Assembly (NCBI GenBank): GCA_946612575.1
Contig: CAMOEU010000061.1
Coordinates: 1 to 5,021 of the forward strand
DNA: 5,021 nucleotides
Source of the DNA: an uncultured Clostridia bacterium
GTDB taxonomy: Bacteria; Bacillota; Clostridia; Christensenellales; UBA1242
Direction of reading: 5' to 3'
Of this stretch, positions 1-5,021 are shown piece after piece (within the stretch, counting starts at the first letter, position 1; the number at the start of each line of letters is the position of its first letter). The translations under genes and the position numbers were made by a program. The notes under the pieces are model-generated. The model saw nothing but the letters and a program-made list of their open reading frames with translations, searched no databases and was not told the origin of the DNA.

Positions 1-1
1 T

Positions 2-190
2 TCACTCGTGAGTGCTTTTGTTTACACAATAAACACTAGGGTGGAAATTTTTTCGCTTTTGTCTGTCAGTGCTGGGGTGCTCTTGGGTGGACTGCTTGGG
101 TCAATTTTGCTTAAGATTTTGCCAGAGAAAATTGTGAGAGTGATTTTTGTTTTTGTTATGCTTTTTGGTGGAATAAAATTGATTTTTTGA
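2..190 (+). CDS. TauE/SafE (TSUP) family membrane permease unit, C-terminal part (5' end outside window)
   Basis: The frame is open from the left edge to a TGA at 188-190, giving the last 62 residues of a hydrophobic protein. A GTG lies at position 8, but it has no visible ribosome-binding site and the frame continues upstream, so I treat the gene as 5'-truncated by the window. The visible part has a Gly-rich helix (GVLLGGLLGSILLKILPEK), a Leu-Pro-Glu-Lys turn and a last hydrophobic helix ending in GIKLIF. This pattern is typical of the end of each repeat in TauE/SafE proteins, which export sulfite, sulfonates or other organic anions across the inner membrane. The substrate cannot be told from sequence. 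The next gene is another unit of the same family in the same reading frame, 27 bases downstream, so the two may form one transporter. Family assignment is fairly sure; whether this piece is a half-size or full-size protein is unknown. Confidence 0.7.
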   Translation, partial: SLVSAFVYTINTRVEIFSLLSVSAGVLLGGLLGSILLKILPEKIVRVIFVFVMLFGGIKLIF

Positions 191-207
191 TTCCGAAAGC
201 GGTTTTT

Positions 208-212
208 TGAGG
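208..212 (+). promoter_or_regulatory. Ribosome-binding site of the second TauE/SafE unit
   Basis: TGAGG lies five bases before the ATG at 218. It matters because the codons between the preceding TGA (188-190) and this ATG are open in the same frame. The site is the main evidence that translation restarts here rather than the two halves being one interrupted gene. The minD gene in this window carries a nearly identical site (TGAGGTTTT then ATG). Confidence 0.6.
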
Positions 213-217
213 TTTTT

Positions 218-580
218 ATGCTTTATTTTTTGCTTATTGTTGCAGGTTTTGTCGGTGGTATTTTTGGTGGAATGGGAATGGGCGGAGGCACATTTCTTAT
301 CCCTATTCTTGCCATTTTTTTTGGTTTTCAACAAAAAATTTGTCAAGAATTAAACTTGATTTCTTTTTTGATAATGGCAATAATTTCACTTATTATTCAC
401 CACAAAAATGGTTATATTTGCACAAAAAACTTGATTCCGATTGTGTTTTTTGGAATTTTATTTTCAATTTTAGGGGCATTTTTGGCAAGCTTTGTTTCAA
501 ACGAATTGCTCAAAATCTCTTTTGGCATTTTCCTTTGTGTTTTAGCGGTTGTTGAATTTGTGAAAGTAATAAAAAAATAG
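218..580 (+). CDS. Half-length TauE/SafE (TSUP) family membrane permease
   Basis: A 120-residue, very hydrophobic protein with about four predicted membrane helices (roughly residues 2-20, 24-37, 45-62 and 72-92, with a further hydrophobic stretch 97-117). The Gly-rich signature of a TauE/SafE repeat is at residues 10-29 (GFVGGIFGGMGMGGGTFLIP). It is followed by the family's Gln-x(5)-Asn-Leu segment and a loop with His61-His62-Lys63-Asn64-Gly65 that matches the usual aromatic/basic-Asn-Gly turn. Typical family members are about 250 residues with two such repeats; this is one repeat, and the preceding gene supplies another. Half-size TSUP proteins encoded in adjacent pairs are known in Clostridia and presumably assemble as a heterodimer. 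The ATG at 218 is chosen because of the TGAGG upstream. The gene ends in TAG directly before the promoter of the next operon. The transported anion cannot be predicted. Confidence 0.75.
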   Translation: MLYFLLIVAGFVGGIFGGMGMGGGTFLIPILAIFFGFQQKICQELNLISFLIMAIISLIIHHKNGYICTKNLIPIVFFGILFSILGAFLASFVSNELLKISFGIFLCVLAVVEFVKVIKK

Positions 581-609
581 TTTACAAAAATTCTTTTTTA
601 TGATATATT
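581..609 (+). promoter_or_regulatory. Sigma-A type promoter with extended -10 for the ferredoxin operon
   Basis: A -35 element TTTACA (581-586) and a -10 element TATATT (604-609) are separated by exactly 17 bases, and a TG at 601-602 gives an extended -10 (TGN-TATATT). Transcription would start near 615-617, leaving a short leader of about 20 bases that contains the ferredoxin ribosome-binding site. The promoter begins directly after the stop codon of the preceding TauE/SafE gene. No operator or riboswitch is visible in so short a leader, so expression looks constitutive and fairly strong. Confidence 0.7.
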
Positions 610-637
610 ATATAACATAAAATAAGGAGAAGTGTTT

Positions 638-808
638 ATGATTAACAAAAATACTTGCATTGGTTGTGGAACTTGTGTTTCAATTTGCCCAGTTGGAGCA
701 ATTTCGTTTGACAAAGATGGTAAGGCTCAAATTGACAAATCAATCTGCATTGGCTGTGGTGCATGTCAGGCAAATTGTCCTGTAAGTGCAATTGATATTG
801 ATTTATAA
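638..808 (+). CDS. 2[4Fe-4S] clostridial-type ferredoxin
   Basis: A 56-residue protein made of two copies of the motif Cys-x2-Cys-x2-Cys-x3-Cys-Pro: C7, C10, C13, C17-P18 and C37, C40, C43, C47-P48. In such ferredoxins each cluster takes three cysteines from one motif and the fourth from the other. It would be a soluble, low-potential, one-electron carrier for reductases, hydrogenases or pyruvate:ferredoxin oxidoreductase. The two halves are an internal duplication also visible in DNA: 656-703 and 746-793 encode matching 16-residue blocks 90 bases apart. The length is normal for the family, with no extra domain. An AAGGAG at 624-629, eight bases before the ATG, fixes the start. It is the first gene after a strong promoter; its redox partner is not in this window, and no link to the downstream pseudoenzyme-like genes is evident beyond co-transcription. 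Confidence 0.95.
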   Translation: MINKNTCIGCGTCVSICPVGAISFDKDGKAQIDKSICIGCGACQANCPVSAIDIDL

Positions 809-829
809 TAAACACAAAAAGGGGTTAAC

Positions 830-2311
830 ATGGAAAATATTGCTTACATTAAACTTGATGAAAAGGGTGTTTCACTTATTATTGCTCAAACCAGAAATGG
901 AAGATATCGTGTTTTGGAAGAAGTGAAAAACTCATATAATCTTACAAATGACATTGTGAAAGATTGTCTTTTGAGTCCAAAATCAAAAGGTGATATCTTG
1001 AAGATATTAAACATTTATCGCTACACAATTGAAACTTTCAATGTTGAAAAGATGATTGCTGTGTGCTCAAGCATAATTGTCAAGGCAAGAAACTATCGTG
1101 GTTTTTTGGATGAAATTTACACAAACACAGGAATGAATTTCTTGATTATGAGCGATGAAGACCTTGTGAAAGACACATATCTTTCTGTTATGGCAAACAT
1201 TGATGCTTCAAAGGGATTTATTGTTGATATCGAGTCATATGCAACTTACATTTTGAAATTCACAAGAAGAAATGTCACAGAATATAATGTTATTCCATTT
1301 GGATACAGCAATTTGTCAAATTCTGGAATGACAGTTTTGGAAATGGTTTCCACTGTAAAGAAAGAACTTAAGAAATGCTCACTTGTTAAGGGTTTTGAAG
1401 AAGACAATTTGATTGGTTGTGGTCAAAGCTTTGTTGATATTGCAAGAATTGCAAAAAAACTTGGAAGATATGCAATTGACATCGACAACAACTATGAACT
1501 TACTTACGATGCAGTAAATAAAGTTGCTGAATTTGCAAAGGATATTGATGCTCAAAAAGTTAAGAAGATCAAAGGTCTTAGCAATGATGGTGCTGAGAGC
1601 TTGACAGGTGGTCTTGCAATCATTAGTGCTGTGTTTGATGCATTTAAGGCTGCTTCAATTATTGTTTCTTCTGCAAACAGTTTCAATGGGGTTGTGCTTT
1701 CAAATCTTTCAGGAAATGCAAACGAAAAATATTCTGACTTGCTTCAAAACAGCCTTGATGCTTATTATGAATTTAAAAGAGAAGGACTTGCAATAAACAA
1801 CAATGTTTATGAAATGGCACTTATTCTTTTCAAACAACTTAAAGTTGTTCACAAATTGCCAAGGGCATATGTGAAACCTTTGAAGATTGCTGCATATATG
1901 TTTGACTGTGGAAAGTTTATCAATTTTGACAACTATCAAAAACACTCTTTCTATGCAATTTTAAATTCAAACATTGCAGGGGCTTCTCAAAAAGAAATTT
2001 TGATTGCTGCTTTTGCTTGCACATGTCAAAATCTTGACAATTTCAATTTGGCTGAAGTTATGAAATATAAAGATATTCTCTCAGATGAAGATATCGATGC
2101 AATAAGAAAACTTGGAGTTTTGGTAAACTTGGCAGTAAACTTGAATGCTTCAAGAAAAAATATCATAAGCGACATAGTTTGTGACATTTTGGGAGACTCT
2201 ATGATTATGAAGACAGTCGTTTCGGCTGACCCTTCATTTGAGATTATGCAAAGTATGAAGATTTCTGATGACTTTAAGAAAGTCTTCAAGAAAAGCTTGC
2301 AGATTATTTAG
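830..2311 (+). CDS. Ppx/GppA-family protein with degenerate active sites (probable pseudophosphatase)
   Basis: This 493-residue protein has the architecture of exopolyphosphatase/pppGpp phosphohydrolases: an N-terminal two-lobed ASKHA-fold phosphatase region (about 4-295) and a C-terminal HD-like helical region (about 310-490). Family landmarks align in order. I7-A19 fits the first phosphate loop (usual IDLGSNS.RL..A). C79-N88 fits the ATSALREA.N block. S108-D111 fits the SGEEEA block. D133-L142 fits DIGGGSTEL. G249-G261 fits the GL..DRA..I..G block, and V279-L293 fits the S....REG segment. R345-Q400 fits the HD core. The catalytic signatures are eroded: loop 1 reads IKLDEKG, loop 2 reads DIESYATYIL, the REG Arg-Glu is Phe-Asn, and the HD pair is Phe358-Asp359 with later histidines mostly replaced (H372 remains). 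Active members cleave polyphosphate or pppGpp; this one probably binds a partner or ligand without hydrolysis. No signal peptide or membrane helix, so cytoplasmic. AAGGGG (819-824) sets the start. The family call is firm; inactivity is inferred. Confidence 0.8.
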   Translation: MENIAYIKLDEKGVSLIIAQTRNGRYRVLEEVKNSYNLTNDIVKDCLLSPKSKGDILKILNIYRYTIETFNVEKMIAVCSSIIVKARNYRGFLDEIYTNTGMNFLIMSDEDLVKDTYLSVMANIDASKGFIVDIESYATYILKFTRRNVTEYNVIPFGYSNLSNSGMTVLEMVSTVKKELKKCSLVKGFEEDNLIGCGQSFVDIARIAKKLGRYAIDIDNNYELTYDAVNKVAEFAKDIDAQKVKKIKGLSNDGAESLTGGLAIISAVFDAFKAASIIVSSANSFNGVVLSNLSGNANEKYSDLLQNSLDAYYEFKREGLAINNNVYEMALILFKQLKVVHKLPRAYVKPLKIAAYMFDCGKFINFDNYQKHSFYAILNSNIAGASQKEILIAAFACTCQNLDNFNLAEVMKYKDILSDEDIDAIRKLGVLVNLAVNLNASRKNIISDIVCDILGDSMIMKTVVSADPSFEIMQSMKISDDFKKVFKKSLQII

Positions 2312-2315
2312 GAAG
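2310..2315 (+). promoter_or_regulatory. Ribosome-binding site overlapping the Ppx/GppA-like stop codon
   Basis: AGGAAG starts inside the TAG stop (2309-2311) of the upstream gene and lies four bases before the ATG at 2320. A terminating ribosome would sit over the start site of the next gene. This points to translational coupling and roughly matched production of the Ppx/GppA-like and HtrA-like proteins. Confidence 0.6.
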
Positions 2316-2319
2316 TATA

Positions 2320-3516
2320 ATGGCGGATAACGGTAAGAAGAAACTTGTTTGGACAATATTGTTTTCGTTGATAACAATTGTTTTGTGTTATCTTTTTATC
2401 GTTGTCTATTTTTATTTTATAAATCCATACAATATTTCTATGAGATTGACATTTTGGCCTTTTGTTTCTGAAAGCCAAATGGGACAAATGTATAACGAAG
2501 CCACTGTTGATGTCACATTTACTTATAAGGATGAAGAAACCGAAGAAAACACAACAGTCAGTGCTTCAGGGGTGAATGTAAATCAAAATGGTTTTATTCT
2601 TCTTCCTTACAGCGAAATTGCACTTTGCACTGATTTTTCAAAAATAAAAGTTCAAACTCGCTCTGGTGCAACATATGAAGGAAGACTTTTGTATGCCTGC
2701 AAAGAGTTTAATATTGCGGTTGTTAAGTGTGAAATTGAAGGTAAGGACATAAAAATCCCTTATGTGACTTTGACTTCGAATTATCGTGAAAAAGACAAAG
2801 TGATTATATCTTCACAAAATGTTGATGATAATTCGTCTTGGACGGGCGAAATTGTGGATTGTGAAGGATACTCTTTTGTTTCAACAAAGGAATATTTCTA
2901 TTGCATTGAAGATGGCTTCACAATAAAGGTGAATGGAGATTACAGCTTCAATGGTGGTGCTGTGTTTGACAAGAGTGCACATTTGATTGGCTTTTCTTAT
3001 GGTGACACAGTGGAATTTGATAACAACTCTACAACATTGTCTGAAAATAAAGAACATTACATTATGCCAACATATCCAGCAAAATTGCTTATAGATGAAA
3101 TAATTGATGCATATAATAGCGGAAAAGATTATGAAAACTCCTTAGTTGAAGCTGCAATTGGGATTGATTATAAGGAAGCATCAACACTTACTATTGCAGA
3201 AAACTTGAGAGACGGAAAAATATATTACAACGACAAAAAGTATGATATTACAGATGATGTTGAATATTTTGTTAACTCAAATGTTGAAGGATTTTTCCTT
3301 CTTGAAAAGTTTATTTATAATGATACAATAATCCCTAATAATGCAGTGATTTTTGAAATTGATGTAAACAATGAGAAGTATGAAATTGTTGATAAATTGG
3401 GCTTTTATATTGTTTTGAATGCTTTGGAAAAAGGTGACAATGTGAAAGTGAGCTATAAAGTGCTAGATGATTCTGGCATTACTTATGAGTATGATTCAAG
3501 AATGTTTGAAATTTAA
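2320..3516 (+). CDS. Membrane-anchored HtrA/DegP-like protein lacking the catalytic triad, with PDZ-like C-terminus
   Basis: A 398-residue protein. KKK at 6-8 precedes one hydrophobic helix (about 9-34), predicting a tiny cytoplasmic tail and an extracytoplasmic body. Residues about 60-235 follow the trypsin-like fold of HtrA proteases. G84-I100 matches the SG..I...GYILTNNHVI block. K110-R122 matches the I.V....G..Y.A.L strand pair, I132-K136 the DIAVLK strand, and N211-F216 the GNSGGPL turn. All three catalytic positions are changed: His to Ser98, Asp to Asn131, Ser to Asn211. Residues about 275-385 resemble a PDZ domain, with a carboxylate-loop-like E323-G-F-F-L-L and a C-terminal KGDNVKVSYKV strand. 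Functional HtrA proteases degrade misfolded envelope proteins; this one should bind but not cut. Five cysteines (103, 127, 137, 181, 195) lie in the outer domain. It sits between two cytoplasmic-type genes, so it may be their membrane partner. The trypsin-like call is good; the PDZ call is moderate. Confidence 0.72.
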   Translation: MADNGKKKLVWTILFSLITIVLCYLFIVVYFYFINPYNISMRLTFWPFVSESQMGQMYNEATVDVTFTYKDEETEENTTVSASGVNVNQNGFILLPYSEIALCTDFSKIKVQTRSGATYEGRLLYACKEFNIAVVKCEIEGKDIKIPYVTLTSNYREKDKVIISSQNVDDNSSWTGEIVDCEGYSFVSTKEYFYCIEDGFTIKVNGDYSFNGGAVFDKSAHLIGFSYGDTVEFDNNSTTLSENKEHYIMPTYPAKLLIDEIIDAYNSGKDYENSLVEAAIGIDYKEASTLTIAENLRDGKIYYNDKKYDITDDVEYFVNSNVEGFFLLEKFIYNDTIIPNNAVIFEIDVNNEKYEIVDKLGFYIVLNALEKGDNVKVSYKVLDDSGITYEYDSRMFEI

Positions 3517-3527
3517 AAGGGGCGACA

Positions 3528-4526
3528 ATGAGAAAATATCAATATGCCATTGAAATGGGTGGTGGATACACAAGTATTTATGTGAATGGGCAAGGTCTTG
3601 CATTGAAAGAACCTACTCTTGTTGCTGCAGAACCTACAGCAGATGGATACAAAGTTATTGCACTTGGTCTTGATGCAAAGAAAATTATTGGAAAAACAAA
3701 GGAAAATGTTGAGATTTTCACTCCAATGCCTTATATGGACCACTCAAACTATGAATATTCTGTTGTGCTTTTGAAGCATTTTTTGAAAAAAGTAGATTTT
3801 AGATTTGATGAAAATGCAATTTTTATCATTCCTTGTGGACTTTCAGCAACAGAAAAACAAAACATATTGAAAGTTTGTGAAGGGGCAGATTTGGGGCATG
3901 TAGAGCTTGTTCCTGCACCAATTTGTGCTTGTGTTGGCGGTGGAAGAAATGTTGACAATTCAAAAGTTGATATGGTTGTGGATATAGGCGGGACAAGCAC
4001 TGAAATCGCTGTTATCAATATGTCAAACATCCTCAAAGGAGCCACACTCGGAATTGGTGGGAAAAGTATTGATGCTTCAATTGTGAATTTTCTTGCTTAT
4101 ACTCAAAATCTTGTTGTTGGAATCTCAACAGCAGAAACTCTCAAGAAAGAAGTGGGAAGCTTATATACAAACGACACATTAAATATGGAAATAACAGGTG
4201 TTGACACTCACACAAAAACACCAAGAACAGCAGTTATTTTCTCAAACGAACTTAGACAAGCAATCGAGCCTTTTTATGCAGAGATTGTTCGCTCGATTGA
4301 TGCAACAATAAATGCTCTTCCACCAGAAATTGTTGCTGATATAATTAACAGCAAAATCTTGATTGTTGGTGGTGGTGCAAAAATGCAAGGGCTTGACAAT
4401 TATCTCAAGAAAAACCTAAATTATCCTGTTGAAATTTGTGAGGATTGTGAAAATGCCACAATTCTTGGAGCGGGAAAATTGATTGCAGACAGTTCACTTT
4501 TGCAAGGAATTTTAAATAATTTATAA
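3528..4526 (+). CDS. Divergent MreB/Mbl-family bacterial actin homologue
   Basis: A 332-residue protein, full length for MreB (about 330-350) and alignable end to end. MreB polymers under the membrane guide cell-wall synthesis and rod shape. Conserved parts include YVNGQGLALKEPTLVA (18-33), phosphate-2 DIGGTSTEIAV (152-162), TAETLKKEVGS (201-211), the long MEITGVD...TPRTA segment (220-235), PPEIVADII (265-273) and adenosine motif GGGAKMQGLD (281-290). Departures fall at nucleotide-contacting positions. Phosphate-1 reads IEMGGGYT (8-15) against IDLGTANT, so its Asp is Glu9. The Glu-Glu-Pro near the gamma-phosphate is P129-A130-P131. The phosphate-2 GGGTT is GGTST. It may bind ATP but hydrolyse it poorly. 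The segment after 88 (VDFRF) may serve as the membrane-inserting loop seen in MreB. AAGGGG (3517-3522) sets the start, 11 bases after the HtrA-like gene. It is probably an extra MreB-family paralogue rather than the organism's main one. FtsA, ParM and DnaK fit the motifs less well. Confidence 0.88.
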   Translation: MRKYQYAIEMGGGYTSIYVNGQGLALKEPTLVAAEPTADGYKVIALGLDAKKIIGKTKENVEIFTPMPYMDHSNYEYSVVLLKHFLKKVDFRFDENAIFIIPCGLSATEKQNILKVCEGADLGHVELVPAPICACVGGGRNVDNSKVDMVVDIGGTSTEIAVINMSNILKGATLGIGGKSIDASIVNFLAYTQNLVVGISTAETLKKEVGSLYTNDTLNMEITGVDTHTKTPRTAVIFSNELRQAIEPFYAEIVRSIDATINALPPEIVADIINSKILIVGGGAKMQGLDNYLKKNLNYPVEICEDCENATILGAGKLIADSSLLQGILNNL

Positions 4527-4544
4527 AAACTCATATTCTCAACA

Positions 4545-4577
4545 AAAAAAGTCATATTTTGACTTTTTTCTTTTTTT
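4545..4577 (+). terminator. Rho-independent terminator after the MreB-like gene
   Basis: A perfect 10-bp inverted repeat (4545-4554 AAAAAAGTCA with 4560-4569 TGACTTTTTT) encloses the five-base loop TATTT. It is followed by C and a run of seven T (4571-4577). It starts 18 bases after the MreB-like stop codon. The stem is A/T-rich with only two G-C pairs, so its strength rests on the long U tract; some readthrough into minD is possible. Confidence 0.8.
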
Positions 4578-4584
4578 ATGTGAT

Positions 4585-4612
4585 TTGAAAAGTCTTATTT
4601 ATGCTGTAAAAT
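4585..4612 (+). promoter_or_regulatory. Sigma-A type promoter for minD
   Basis: TTGAAA (4585-4590) and TAAAAT (4607-4612), each one mismatch from consensus, are separated by 16 bases and lie just after the terminator. The predicted leader is about 12-15 bases and holds the TGAGG ribosome-binding site (4623-4627) four bases before the minD ATG. This makes minD a separate unit from the upstream operon. Confidence 0.6.
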
Positions 4613-4631
4613 TATGAAAAAGTGAGGTTTT

Positions 4632-5021
4632 ATGGCAAGAAAAATTGTTGTGACAAGCGGCAAAGGTGGAGTTGGAAAAACCACAATATGTGCAAATTTG
4701 GGTGTTTATCTTTCAAGACTTGGTTTTAGGGTCGCAATGCTTGATGTTGATATTGGTCTAAACAATTTGGATGTGATAATGGGACTTGAAAAACAAGTTG
4801 TTTTTGACATAACAGATGTTGTGTGTGGAAAGTGTAGGGTCAGACAGGCTCTTGTCCAAGACCCTAATTATCCGTCACTTTATCTTCTTCCTTCTTCACA
4901 CACATATTCTTCAAGCAAGATAACAGGCGAACATATTAAAAATATCACAGATATTATTGAAAACTCTTTTGATTATATTCTTATTGATTGTCCTGCCGGA
5001 GTGGAAAATGGGTTTCATAGA
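4632..5021 (+). CDS. minD: Septum site-determining ATPase MinD (3' end outside window)
   Basis: The first 130 residues of MinD, a membrane-cycling P-loop ATPase of the MinD/ParA (deviant Walker A) class. ATP-bound dimers sit on the membrane and recruit MinC to block FtsZ ring assembly away from mid-cell. The deviant Walker A motif GKGGVGKT is at 10-17, with signature Lys11 and Lys16. Switch I is D38-V-D40-I-G-L-N-N-L-D, followed by the MGLE segment (50-53). Walker B/switch II is L117-I-D119-C-P-A-G123. The DVVCGKCRVRQAL segment (62-74) and the LYLLPSS segment (83-89) are also MinD-specific and separate it from Soj/ParA and from FlhG. All ATPase residues visible are intact, in contrast to the upstream genes. 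The C-terminal amphipathic membrane-targeting helix is beyond the window. It has its own promoter; minC or minE is not seen here. Confidence 0.95.
   Translation, partial: MARKIVVTSGKGGVGKTTICANLGVYLSRLGFRVAMLDVDIGLNNLDVIMGLEKQVVFDITDVVCGKCRVRQALVQDPNYPSLYLLPSSHTYSSSKITGEHIKNITDIIENSFDYILIDCPAGVENGFHR

Larger units (their letters stand above)
581..4577 (+). other. Predicted four-gene transcription unit: ferredoxin, Ppx/GppA-like, HtrA-like, MreB-like
   Basis: One good promoter (581-609) precedes four same-strand genes and one clear terminator (4545-4577) follows them. Gaps between genes are 21, 8 and 11 bases, each holding little more than a ribosome-binding site. No internal terminator was found, and the gaps are too short to hold a full promoter. 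Co-expression of the last three genes is therefore well supported. The ferredoxin is most likely part of the same message but is separated by the widest gap. Confidence 0.75.

Noticed and set aside
193..202. CCG-AAAG-CGG hairpin followed by a T run, resembling a terminator between the two TauE/SafE units
   Set aside because: The stem is only three base pairs and cannot be extended (T192 faces T203). It also lies too close to the next start codon to be convincing.
101..346. Open frame on the minus strand
   Set aside because: It is an antisense shadow of the T-rich membrane-protein genes; the product is Lys/Asn-rich low complexity with no family resemblance.
656..793. DNA direct repeat of 48 bases, 90 bases apart
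   Set aside because: It is fully explained by the internal duplication of the two cluster-binding halves of the ferredoxin, not a mobile or regulatory repeat.
1608..2289. Alternative frames (one plus, two minus) inside the Ppx/GppA-like gene
   Set aside because: They are embedded in a continuous 493-codon frame whose family landmarks run through the whole region. None has family motifs.
3513..4045. Two long minus-strand open frames opposite the MreB-like gene
   Set aside because: Both run antisense to a clearly conserved actin-family gene and show no recognisable motif.
2..5021. Reassignment of UGA as a sense codon
   Set aside because: No TGA occurs in frame inside the large genes, and all Trp residues seen use TGG, so the standard code fits.
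1..5021. CRISPR arrays, insertion sequences, tRNA or rRNA genes
   Set aside because: No regularly spaced repeats, transposase motifs, terminal inverted repeats or tRNA-like cloverleaf sequences were seen; nearly all of the window is coding.

Overview
The window is a stretch of low-GC bacterial chromosome with every recognisable gene on the + strand. Standard-code reading frames, purine-rich Shine-Dalgarno sites, TTTACA/TTGAAA-type promoters, a U-tract terminator, a clostridial-type 2[4Fe-4S] ferredoxin and a Bacillota-like MinD suggest an anaerobic, rod-shaped member of the Bacillota, probably an uncultured Clostridia lineage. This is inferred from style and gene content; no species can be named.

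Layout: positions 2-580 hold two half-length TauE/SafE (TSUP) membrane-transporter units, the first cut by the window edge. A consensus-like extended -10 promoter (581-609) then opens a tightly packed four-gene transcription unit: a small ferredoxin (638-808), a Ppx/GppA-family protein (830-2311), a membrane-anchored HtrA/DegP-like protein with a PDZ-like C-terminus (2320-3516) and an MreB/Mbl-family actin homologue (3528-4526). It closes with a rho-independent terminator (4545-4577). A second promoter (4585-4612) drives minD (4632 to beyond the edge), the division-site-placement ATPase. No gene-free stretch exceeds about 105 bases.

The notable point is the core of the four-gene unit. Three consecutive genes belong to well-known enzyme families, and by motif alignment each has lost active-site residues. 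The Ppx/GppA protein lacks both phosphate-binding loops and the HD histidine. The HtrA-like protein lacks His, Asp and Ser of its triad. The MreB-like protein has Glu for the phosphate-1 Asp and lacks the Glu-Glu pair near the nucleotide gamma-phosphate. All three frames are otherwise intact, so they look like selected pseudoenzymes rather than decaying genes. The predicted topology is one outward-facing pseudoprotease sensor or scaffold on a single membrane helix, plus two cytoplasmic proteins of the actin/Hsp70/sugar-kinase (ASKHA) fold. That suggests an uncharacterised envelope-to-cytoskeleton structural or signalling module beside minD. The functional proposal is inference; the residue losses are visible in the sequence, subject to the hand alignment.
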